Both the position numbers and the translations under genes were made by a program. The notes beneath the pieces were generated by a model. It ran no database searches. It was not told the DNA's origin and worked only from the letters and a program-made list of their open reading frames with translations. A DNA stretch of 64,000 nt, taken from positions 62,001 to 126,000 of the forward strand of contig NZ_JABEKS010000003.1 of assembly GCF_012985205.1 (NCBI RefSeq). Direction: 5' to 3'. Positions within the stretch are counted from its first letter, which is position 1. Each line of letters starts with the position of its first letter. Below, piece after piece: positions 35,909 through 43,301 of the stretch. Source of the stretch: Planctomonas sp. JC2975. Its GTDB lineage: Bacteria > Actinomycetota > Actinomycetes > Actinomycetales > Microbacteriaceae.

Positions 35909-36023
35909 GCATCCCGACCCCAGGTCGCCACCGGTGCCGTCGCCGTTCGACACCCGGTCCGCCGACCTCGACACCAGGGTTCCGCGGCGCTCGATTACGC
36001 GGGTCTCGGTGCGACCTGAAGTA

Positions 36024-36102
36024 ACGAAAACAGGACGGATCGCGCTCTCGCGCCGAAAACAGGCTGGATTGCCATGTTTTCGACCTGATGTCCTGTGTTC
36101 GT
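36024..36102. repeat. Nested inverted repeat between genes
   Basis: Outer arms ACGAAAACAGGAC (36024-36036) and GTCCTGTGTTCGT (36090-36102) match at 12 of 13 positions; inner arms CGAAAACA (36054-36061) and TGTTTTCG (36075-36082) are perfect. The CAGGAC...GTCCTG edges resemble the 67-bp element family at 53537 and 54583. It lies between a convergent pair of genes and may be both a terminator and a member of a dispersed palindromic family. Confidence 0.65.
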
Positions 36103-36160
36103 AGCGCGGGGCGACGCGCGGTCACCCATGCGGACCCGCAGTGATCCGCGGGCGCGGCGC

Positions 36161-36658
36161 CTACTCGGCGGCCCGCCGCTCGTCGTATGCCGCGCGCGAC
36201 GCCTCGATCGCCGGATGATGCGCCGTCGCCCAGTCTCCGAGGGCGATCGCGAGCTCGACGAGCGTGCGTCCGAGTTCGGTGAGCTCGTACTCGACGCGAG
36301 GCGGGACCTCGGCGTAGACCGAACGCACCACGAGGCCGTCGCGCTCGAGCTGGCGGAGGGTGAGGGTGAGCATCCGATGCGAGATGCCGGGGATGTGACG
36401 CCGCAGTTCGGTGAACCGCAAGCGTCCGGCGCGCAGTGTGGCGATCACGAGCAGGGACCACTTGTCGCCGATGCGGTTGAGCACGCCGCGCACGGCGCGG
36501 CCGGTCGACTCGTCCCCGGCGCACGAGTGTTCGTACGAGCTGAGCTCGGTGTCGCGTGCTGACGACTCGAAAGCGGCAGCCGAAGACGGATGCGCGACAT
36601 CCGTCTTCTCTCGCCCGCCTCTCACGCCGGTTACCTCCGTGTGCCTTTTGTACGTCAC
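36161..36658 (-). CDS. HxlR-family transcriptional regulator
   Basis: Up to 165 residues. HxlR core: CAGDESTGRAVRGVLNRIGDKWSLLVIATL (key part IGDKWSLLVIATL), then LRFTELRRHIPGISHRMLTLTLRQLERDGLVVR and the EVPPRVEYELTELGRTL wing. A conserved Cys precedes the core, the residue used by redox-sensing HxlR members. GTG 36658 is the frame limit; a later start near the SYEHSCAGD stretch is equally possible. Divergent from a DoxX gene, a common HxlR target. Confidence 0.85.
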   Translation of the reverse strand: MTYKRHTEVTGVRGGREKTDVAHPSSAAAFESSARDTELSSYEHSCAGDESTGRAVRGVLNRIGDKWSLLVIATLRAGRLRFTELRRHIPGISHRMLTLTLRQLERDGLVVRSVYAEVPPRVEYELTELGRTLVELAIALGDWATAHHPAIEASRAAYDERRAAE

Positions 36659-36803
36659 CAGTCAGTAACGCATCATGTCATTGATAACCGATCGTAACCG
36701 ACCCAGCCGTGCGGCGCCGCAACCCGCCGCGTGGCCGGACGGAGCGCCGGATCCCGACCAGGCCCGCGGTTCCCGCCGCGAGCCATCCGAACGAAAGACC
36801 CCC

Positions 36804-37163
36804 ATGACCATCGCACTCTGGATCGTCAACATCATCCTCGCCATCGCCTACCTCGCGGCGGGCGGCACGAAGCTGCTGCAGCCGAAGGCCAAGCTCGCCC
36901 CCATGATGGGCTGGGTCGAAGACTTCGCCACCCCATACGTCAAGCTGATCGCGGCGGCCGAAGTGGTCGGCGCGCTCGGGCTCGTGCTTCCGCTGCTGAC
37001 CAGCATCGCGCCGATCCTGGCTCCGATCGCCGCGGTGTGCCTCGCGATCATCATGGCCGGAGCGGTCGTCGTGCACCTCCGCCGCAAGGAGCCGGTGCTC
37101 CCTGCGCTGGTGCTCGGCATCGTGTCGATCGTGAGTGCCGGGCTCGGGTTCGCGGTGGTCTGA
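36804..37163 (+). CDS. DoxX family membrane protein
   Basis: A 119-residue, four-TM protein: MTIALWIVNIILAIAYLAAGGTKLL then short loops and three more helices. DoxX-like proteins are found in thiol and electron-stress responses. The ATG at 36804 has GAAAGAC upstream; an earlier ATG at 36675 would add a disordered polar tail and is rejected. The direct repeats AACCGA around 36688-36706 in front of it could bind the divergent HxlR regulator. Confidence 0.85.
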   Translation: MTIALWIVNIILAIAYLAAGGTKLLQPKAKLAPMMGWVEDFATPYVKLIAAAEVVGALGLVLPLLTSIAPILAPIAAVCLAIIMAGAVVVHLRRKEPVLPALVLGIVSIVSAGLGFAVV

Positions 37164-37288
37164 TCCACCGCGCGCTCGAATCAGACCCCAGAGGGACTGA
37201 CGTCCCCATGAACAAAGTCACGTCCGAATTCGCGCAAAGCGGCCGCACAAACGCCGATCGAGCACTCACGCCAAAACTCACAAGAAAA

Positions 37289-37329
37289 ATAACGAACAGG
37301 TAACTAGCGCCCCGTTACCTGTTCGTTAT
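37289..37329 (-). terminator. 16-bp perfect stem, probable minus-strand terminator
   Basis: ATAACGAACAGGTAAC, a 9-nt loop, then GTTACCTGTTCGTTAT: every pair matches. Read on the minus strand the stem is followed by TTTTTC. Its low GC content is out of character for this genome. Confidence 0.6.
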
Positions 37330-37405
37330 AGAGTTCAAGCGCACCGGTTGTTTGCTGTGGCGGCCGGTGCGGAATGTGATTGCAGGACACTCTTGGTGCA
37401 AGGGA

Positions 37406-37439
37406 GAGGGCCGGTCGTAAGCCTCTACGACCGGCCCTC
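37406..37439. terminator. 14-bp perfect stem-loop
   Basis: GAGGGCCGGTCGTA / TACGACCGGCCCTC with a 6-nt AGCCTC loop. No clear T-run on either side, so it may be a bidirectional or Rho-assisted terminator or part of a structured RNA. Confidence 0.55.
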
Positions 37440-37710
37440 AATTCTGTCTACGGAGCGGTGCAGACGGAGCAGTGCAGACGCACCACTTCGAGGTCCTGCA
37501 AGGCCTCTCCCATGTGAAGAGTGCCCCTAGGTTTCTCGGGACGAGCATCTTCGGCGCAGTGAAAGGGCTGCCGGGTCTGCAGGGGCCGTTCCGGGCCCTC
37601 GTCGATGCATCCGACCGGAGCGCCCTTCGGCTCACCGGCCCGCGACAGTCCGAGCGTCGTGCAGCGGCGATCGTTCGAGCTGGGACGCCGTCCCGCGGAT
37701 ACTGAGCGGC

Positions 37711-37839
37711 TCAGACTCCGCTGATGGCCACCGTGACGATGAATCCGATGACGCCGGCGACCGCGATGACGAACGCGATCCAGACGAGTACGCCTGCGGC
37801 ACCGGTGCGGGCGGGGTATGTGGGGTGACGATCGTCCAT
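37711..37839 (-). CDS. Small single-TM protein (42 aa)
   Basis: A short frame with N-terminus MDDRHPTYPARTGAAG (polar) and one clear TM: VLVWIAFVIAVAGVIGFIV, then TVAISGV and TGA. Composition and codon use (GTC/ATC/GTG third bases) fit a real gene. ATG 37839 stands 6 nt after TAGCAT (minus strand) with CGAGGA in between, so it could be leaderless or weakly leadered. Such tiny membrane proteins are usual in actinobacteria but are rarely annotated. Confidence 0.7.
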   Translation of the reverse strand: MDDRHPTYPARTGAAGVLVWIAFVIAVAGVIGFIVTVAISGV

Positions 37840-38028
37840 TCCTCGATGCTATGCCCGAGGGCGGCGCCTCCATCGCGCACCGAGTCGTCCATCCGTCCGC
37901 CCGGAACGGCGCCCATCCCCGTACGCTTGAACGCGACGTTTCTTCACGTCGGATCGGTTGCGGTCCGGCAGTCATTCGTGTCGGGTCGTACGACGACCCG
38001 TGTCCGGCGCCCTGGGAGGAGTCGCAGC

Positions 38029-38496
38029 GTGGCCACGAAGTCCGCCATCAGCGCATGGGAATCGCTGTTCCGAGCCCAGGTGACCGTCATGCGCACGCTC
38101 ACGGCTGAGTTTCCGCGCGACCCCGACCTCAGTCTCACCGAGTACGACGTGCTGTTCACCATCTCGAAGCAGGAGGGACGCAGCATCCGCATGCGCGATC
38201 TGCGCACCCAGGTGCTGCTGACCCAGCCGAGCGTGAGCAGGCTCGTCGACCGGCTGGTCGACCGAGGGCTCGTGTCGAAGTGTCCGGAGCCGGATGACGC
38301 GCGCGGCTCCCTCGTGCGCCTCACCGATGACGGCTACCGCTTGTACCGCACGTGCGCTGTGCAGCACGGCCGGTCGATCATCGACCACGTAGGCGGTGCG
38401 CTCTCGAGCGAGGAGCTCGCCCAGCTCGAGGCGCTCTGCGACAAGCTGCGGCGGAGCGTCGAGGGAGCCGAATCCGTCTCCGTCACGCCCGCATAG
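38029..38496 (+). CDS. MarR-family transcriptional regulator
   Basis: A 155-residue winged-helix dimer. LTEYDVLFTISKQEGRSIRMRDLRTQVLLTQPSVSRLVDRLVDRGLV shows the recognition helix (TQPSVSRLVDRL), followed by the wing CPEPDDARGSLVRLTDDG. GGGAGGA lies 8 nt before GTG 38029. The next gene, an aldo/keto reductase, begins 80 bases after and may be its target. Confidence 0.9.
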   Translation: MATKSAISAWESLFRAQVTVMRTLTAEFPRDPDLSLTEYDVLFTISKQEGRSIRMRDLRTQVLLTQPSVSRLVDRLVDRGLVSKCPEPDDARGSLVRLTDDGYRLYRTCAVQHGRSIIDHVGGALSSEELAQLEALCDKLRRSVEGAESVSVTPA

Positions 38497-38576
38497 CGGC
38501 GCGACCGCCCTCACACCTGCCCGCGTCGGGTTCGCCCGCACGGACGTTGTCCCACCGTCACGAGAAGGAAGCCACC

Positions 38577-39428
38577 ATGCAGCAACGACCCATCGGCAAC
38601 CGCACCGTCAGCGCGATCGGACTCGGCGGCATGCCGATGTCCATCGAGGGGCGCCCGGACGAGAAGCGTTCGATCGCCGCGATCCACGCCGCTCTCGACG
38701 CAGGCGTCACGCTCATCGACACGGCGAACGCCTACCACATCCATGCCGACGAAGTCGGTCACAACGAGGCACTGATCGCCAAGGCGCTGCGCGAGTACGA
38801 CGGCGACGCATCCGATGTGCTCGTCGCAACGAAGGGCGGGCATCTCCGCCCCGGCGACGGAAGCTGGACGGTCAACGGCAACCCGGACTACATTCGCGGT
38901 GCCGCAGAGGAATCGCGCCGCCGCCTCGGCGTCGAGCGGATCGGTTTGTACCAGTTCCACAGGCCGGACCCGGCCGTTCCGTACGCCGATTCCGTCACAG
39001 CCCTGCGCGACCTGCTCAACGACGGCGTCATCGAGATGGCCGGCATCTCGAACGCGAGCGTCGAGCAGATCGACATCGCGCAGGATGTGCTCGGCGGCCG
39101 CCTGGTCTCGGTGCAGAACCAGTACTCGCCGCGTTTCCGGTCTAGCCAGCCGGAGCTCGACTACTGCACCGAACTCGGCATCGCGTTCCTGCCGTGGAGC
39201 CCGCTCGGGGGCATCGGACGCAGCGGCGCGGGCGCCGGATTCGAGGCGTTCCAGGACATCGCGGATGCCCGCGGCGTGAGCCCGCAGGTCATCACGCTCG
39301 CGTGGGAACTCGCGAAGGGGCCGGGCGTGATCCCCATCCCTGGATCGTCGCGTCCGGAGAGCATCCTCGATTCGATCACGGCCGTCGACATACGGCTGAC
39401 CGAGGACGAGCTCGACCGGCTCGGATAG
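38577..39428 (+). CDS. Aldo/keto reductase
   Basis: A 283-residue NADPH-dependent (beta/alpha)8 barrel reductase. The AKR catalytic residues are visible: Asp/Tyr in DTANAYH, Lys in VATKGGH, His in YQFHRPD. The NADPH-binding C-terminal stretch is GVIPIPGSSRPE. GAAGGAAGCCACC before the ATG supplies a Shine-Dalgarno. Substrate unknown; probably co-transcribed with the MarR gene. Confidence 0.93.
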   Translation: MQQRPIGNRTVSAIGLGGMPMSIEGRPDEKRSIAAIHAALDAGVTLIDTANAYHIHADEVGHNEALIAKALREYDGDASDVLVATKGGHLRPGDGSWTVNGNPDYIRGAAEESRRRLGVERIGLYQFHRPDPAVPYADSVTALRDLLNDGVIEMAGISNASVEQIDIAQDVLGGRLVSVQNQYSPRFRSSQPELDYCTELGIAFLPWSPLGGIGRSGAGAGFEAFQDIADARGVSPQVITLAWELAKGPGVIPIPGSSRPESILDSITAVDIRLTEDELDRLG

Positions 39429-39601
39429 CCGAGCGGTCGCGGCGACGGGAACCGCGGCATCCGCAGTCCCGCTTCGCGAACTGCAGGCGAACGCGCCTCG
39501 GACTCGCGCCTCGTGACGGCGGGGCCGAGGTGCCGCACGGGCTCCGCTCCGCACGCCGCGCCGCCGACGGTCCAGCACCGCCGCGCTCTAGTGTGTGAGC
39601 C

Positions 39602-40783
39602 ATGACGGACGCCTCGGTCCCGGTCGGACCCGAATCGAACCCTGAAGCTCCCGACCCAGACGCCTCGCAGGCGGACGCCTCGCAGGCGGACGCGGTCGCG
39701 AAGCGCACCCACGAGGCGGTCCCGTCGAGGACGTTCTGGGCCAACCTGAACCAGCCCTTCACCCTCGGCTTTCTGATCACGCTGGGCGGCCTCGCGGCAC
39801 TGGTCATCGGGCTGGCCGTCTCGAGCCTCTCCACGATCCTGATCTACATCGGGTTCGCACTGTTCGCCGCGCTCGGCCTCGACCCCGTCGTGCGCAACCT
39901 CGAACGGCACAAGGTGGCCAGGCCGTGGGGCATCGTGATCGTCTACGGCGCGTTCGCCGTCGTGCTGGTCGGCGTGCTGTGGCTGATCGTGCCGACGGCG
40001 GTGAGCCAGATCACGCAGTTCGTGACCAACATCCCTGCGACGATCACGTCATTCCAGCACTCGGATCTCTACGACTGGCTGCAGTCGAACTTCGGCGACC
40101 AGGTCGCCTCCATAACGGACCAGATCAAGAGTTTCCTCGCCAACCCGGCGAACATCGCCGCCATCGGCGGCGGCGTCGTGAAGGTGGGAGTGACCATCGG
40201 TTCCGTCATCTCCGGAATCATCATCGTGCTCGTGCTGAGCCTCTACTTCCTGGCCTCCCTGCCCACGATCAAGACGGCGTTCGCCCGGCTCGCGCCCGCA
40301 CGCAACCGACCCACCGTGTCGTCGATGATCGAGCAGATCTCCGGCGGCATCGGCGGCTATCTCGGCGGGATGGTCGTGCTCGCGTTCTTCAACTCGATCG
40401 TCGCCGGCCTGCTGTACCTGTTCCTCGGACTGCCGTTCCCCTTGCTGATGGCGGTCGTGGCGTTCTGCATCACGCTGATCCCGCTCGTCGGATCCGTGCT
40501 GTTCTGGTTCGCCGGCACGATAGTGGCACTCTTCAGCAGCCCGATCGCAGCGCTGGTGTTCGCGATCATCTATCTCGTCTATATGCAGATCGAGGCATAC
40601 GTGCTCACGCCCCGGGTGATGAACCGAGCCATCTCCGTGCCCGGATCGCTGGTGATCATCGGAGCGCTCGTGGGAGGGACCCTGCTCGGTCTGCTCGGCG
40701 CGCTCGTCGCGATTCCGGTGACGGCGAGCATCCTGCTGATCATCAAGCAGATCTTCATCCCGCGCCAGGACGCCAAGGTCTGA
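39602..40783 (+). CDS. AI-2E family transporter
   Basis: A 393-residue PF01594-type membrane protein with about 7-8 TM segments in two blocks and the characteristic soluble loop VSQITQFVTNIPATITSFQHSDLYDWL (key part FVTNIPATITSF). Family members include the E. coli TqsA and Na+/H+ antiporter-like proteins, so the substrate is uncertain. The N-terminal cytoplasmic tail has a direct repeat of DASQA. ATG follows TAGTGT by 7 nt, an inferred leaderless start. Confidence 0.92.
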   Translation: MTDASVPVGPESNPEAPDPDASQADASQADAVAKRTHEAVPSRTFWANLNQPFTLGFLITLGGLAALVIGLAVSSLSTILIYIGFALFAALGLDPVVRNLERHKVARPWGIVIVYGAFAVVLVGVLWLIVPTAVSQITQFVTNIPATITSFQHSDLYDWLQSNFGDQVASITDQIKSFLANPANIAAIGGGVVKVGVTIGSVISGIIIVLVLSLYFLASLPTIKTAFARLAPARNRPTVSSMIEQISGGIGGYLGGMVVLAFFNSIVAGLLYLFLGLPFPLLMAVVAFCITLIPLVGSVLFWFAGTIVALFSSPIAALVFAIIYLVYMQIEAYVLTPRVMNRAISVPGSLVIIGALVGGTLLGLLGALVAIPVTASILLIIKQIFIPRQDAKV

Positions 40784-40858
40784 GCGCAGCCTTCTCTGGA
40801 CAGCGCGGACGCCCGCGGCGAGGCTTGTGCACATGTCCTCTTCTCGGAAGGCGGTCGG

Positions 40859-43216
40859 GTGACGACCGGTGGCACAGCGCCGATGCATCGGCGGCGGGTG
40901 TCCGACTGGCTGAACAGGCACGACCCTGATCTCGCCGCCCTGCGGCGAGCGGGACGCACCGCCATCGTCATGCCGCTGCTCTTCGCGTTCGGCTATTACG
41001 TCGTGGGCAACGCCGACTACGCCACCTTCTGCGCCTTCGGCTCCTTCGCCATGCTGCTGCTGGTCGGTTTCGGCGGCACGATCCGCGAGCGGCTGCAGGC
41101 GCAGCTCGCCCTGGCCGTGACGGGTGGCGTGCTCGTGGTGCTCGGCACGCTGACGGCGACACCGGTCTGGCTGGGCGCGCTGTCCATGGCCGTCGTCGCG
41201 TTCGCCGTGCTCTTCGTGGGCACCGTCAGCTCCGTGCTGGCGTCGGCGAGCACGTCGTTGCTCATCGCCTTCATCCTCCCTGTCACTCTGCCCGGCGGCT
41301 TGGCATCCGTACTGCCGCGGCTGGCCGGGTGGGGCACGGCATCGGTGGTGGGACTCGCGGCCATCGCGTTGCTCTGGCCGGCGCCCGTGCGGCTGCCGCT
41401 GCGCACGAGCGCCGCGCACGCCTGCTTGGCACTCGCCACCCGGTTGCGCGCCGACGCAGCCTTCGTGCTGAGCGGTCGCGAGCCCTCGGCGGAGGCCGCG
41501 CGGGACGCCGCAGCAGCCCAGGCGAACGACGCCGTCGCCGCGCTTCGCGCACTCTTCCTCGCCACGCCGTACCGTCCCACAGGTCTCAGCACCCCCGATC
41601 GAACGGTCGTGCGGCTCGTGGACGAGATCAGCTGGCTCCAGGTCATCGCAGCGCAGTCGGCCTTCATCAGGCGCCCCGTCTATCCGGCATCCGATTCCGT
41701 CTACCGGGAGGCCTGCGATGCGAAGATCGCGGGCGCCGACGCGCTCGAGCGTGGTGCTGACATCCTGATGGCCGACGGCGCGCAGACCACCGAGCTCGAG
41801 GCGGCGATAGGGCGGCTGGCGCGGGCGCGTTCCACCCTGGCATCCCGCACCATGACGCATCTGCCGAACGCGGCCGACCGCACATCGGCAGAGACCAAGC
41901 GTCCTTCGGTCGACGCCTTCGTCTCTGCACTCGATCCCGCGTTCCGCGCCCAGGAGCTGAGCTACGCCGTCTCGCAGGTCGCCGGCAACATCGTGTTGAC
42001 GGCAGAAGCCGAGAGACGTTCGTGGTGGGACAAGGCGCTGGGGCGACAGCCGGGTGATCTGCGAGGAGCCTTCGGCGCCGGTCTGGAGCGAGCAGGCGCC
42101 CAATTCCGCTGGCGGTCGGTGTGGCTGCACAACAGCCTGCGCGGCGCCGCTGCGCTGGGCGTCGCCGTGCTGCTCGCCGATCTCACGGGCGTGCAGCACT
42201 CGTTCTGGGTCGTGCTCGGCACGCTCTCGGTGCTGCGATCGAACGCGCTGAGCACGGGGCAGAACGTGTTGAGAGGTGTCATCGGCACCTCCGTCGGCGT
42301 GATCGCCGGCGCCCTGCTGCTCGCGCTGATCGGCGACGACACCGTCGCCCTGTGGATTCTGCTGCCGATCGCGATCCTCGTCGCGGGATTCGCTCCCACC
42401 GCGATCTCGTTCGCTGCGGGACAGGCCGGGTTCACGATCATCCTGGTGCTGCTCTTCAACATCATCGAGCCGACCGGATGGACCGTCGGGCTCGTGCGCA
42501 TCGAGGACGTCGCCCTCGGTTGCCTGGTGAGCCTGGCGGTGGGTCTGCTGTTCTGGCCGCGGGGAGCCGCGGCAGCGCTGCGGGCGGCGCTGGCGGACGC
42601 GTACAGCGCGCTGGCCGACTACCTCGCGGCCGCCGTGGCGTTCGGAGTCGACCGGTGCGACGCGACAACGTCGTCGCGTCAGGAGCCGACTGCGGAATCC
42701 CGCCGCGCGGCCGCTGCGTCACGGAGGCTGGACGACACCTTCCGCACGTACCTCACCGAGCATTCGCCGCGCCGCGTGCCGCTGTCCGTTGCAGCATCGT
42801 CGGTGGCTGGAGTGGCGGGCATCCGTCTGATCAGCGATGCCATCGTGGACATGTGGCGGGACGAGCGCGGCGAGACGCAGGGCGATCGGGCACGCGCCCG
42901 CCGGGCGCTTCAGTCGTCGGTCGACCTGCTGTGCGACTGGTGCGTGCGCTTCGGGATGCAACTCGTCGATCGTGCTGAGCTTCCGCAACCGCTGCCGCGC
43001 GATCCCCGGCTGGCGGCAGAGCTGCTGGATGCCGTGCGGCTCGACCTCATCGACGAAACGGGTATGAGCACTCCGACGGCCGTTCGACTGGTGTGGACGG
43101 GCGACTACCTTGACGCGGTCCGCCGCCTTCAAGCGCAGGTCGTGGGATCGTCGGAGCCCACGCGGGCGGGCGCCGGCGTGGGCGTTCCGACGGACGGCCG
43201 ACCCGAGCCGGGATGA
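40859..43216 (+). CDS. FUSC family membrane protein
   Basis: A 785-residue fusaric-acid-resistance-like exporter. Two blocks of six TM helices (about residues 30-175 and 420-560) with the conserved FUSC/YccS-type motif around LRGAAALGVAVLLADLTGVQHSFWVVLGTLSVLRSN (key part QHSFWVVLGTLSVL), and long cytoplasmic domains after each. GGAAGG precedes GTG 40859. Substrate unknown; homologues move aromatic acids or drugs. Confidence 0.9.
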   Translation: MTTGGTAPMHRRRVSDWLNRHDPDLAALRRAGRTAIVMPLLFAFGYYVVGNADYATFCAFGSFAMLLLVGFGGTIRERLQAQLALAVTGGVLVVLGTLTATPVWLGALSMAVVAFAVLFVGTVSSVLASASTSLLIAFILPVTLPGGLASVLPRLAGWGTASVVGLAAIALLWPAPVRLPLRTSAAHACLALATRLRADAAFVLSGREPSAEAARDAAAAQANDAVAALRALFLATPYRPTGLSTPDRTVVRLVDEISWLQVIAAQSAFIRRPVYPASDSVYREACDAKIAGADALERGADILMADGAQTTELEAAIGRLARARSTLASRTMTHLPNAADRTSAETKRPSVDAFVSALDPAFRAQELSYAVSQVAGNIVLTAEAERRSWWDKALGRQPGDLRGAFGAGLERAGAQFRWRSVWLHNSLRGAAALGVAVLLADLTGVQHSFWVVLGTLSVLRSNALSTGQNVLRGVIGTSVGVIAGALLLALIGDDTVALWILLPIAILVAGFAPTAISFAAGQAGFTIILVLLFNIIEPTGWTVGLVRIEDVALGCLVSLAVGLLFWPRGAAAALRAALADAYSALADYLAAAVAFGVDRCDATTSSRQEPTAESRRAAAASRRLDDTFRTYLTEHSPRRVPLSVAASSVAGVAGIRLISDAIVDMWRDERGETQGDRARARRALQSSVDLLCDWCVRFGMQLVDRAELPQPLPRDPRLAAELLDAVRLDLIDETGMSTPTAVRLVWTGDYLDAVRRLQAQVVGSSEPTRAGAGVGVPTDGRPEPG

Positions 43217-43301
43217 GCGCGAACCCCGGATACTCCGCCGCGACCCGCCGAATCCACCACCCCTGCACGCTCGGCAGGAGGGTCACGTCACGGCAGGAGG
43301 G

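Larger units (their letters stand above)
37164..37710. other. 547-bp intergenic region with three strong hairpins
   Basis: No convincing protein gene. It holds an AT-rich 16-bp perfect inverted repeat (37289-37329), a CGCACCGG/CCGGTGCG hairpin (37340-37371) and a 14-bp perfect stem (37406-37439) in 150 bases. Downstream to 37710, frames on both strands are open but have poor composition. It is not a tRNA, and it does not show the conserved parts of RNase P RNA, tmRNA or SRP RNA. A non-coding RNA or a set of terminators is possible. Confidence 0.5.

Noticed and set aside
37289-37439. tRNA, tmRNA, RNase P RNA or SRP RNA
   Set aside because: The stems do not form a cloverleaf and none of the conserved sequences of those RNAs are present.
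37472-37705. Plus-strand frame of 77 codons in the structured intergenic region
   Set aside because: Its GTG has the Shine-Dalgarno-like GGAG only 2 bases away, composition at codon positions is not gene-like, and it ends without a domain. The competing minus-strand frames there are equally weak.
40049-42199. Very long open frame on the minus strand opposite AI-2E and FUSC genes
   Set aside because: It is full of Arg, His, Gln and Asp runs typical of the antisense of high-GC genes and has no domain. Similar antisense frames opposite the fused ABC exporter (43110-45326), cytochrome and efeB genes were rejected for the same reason.
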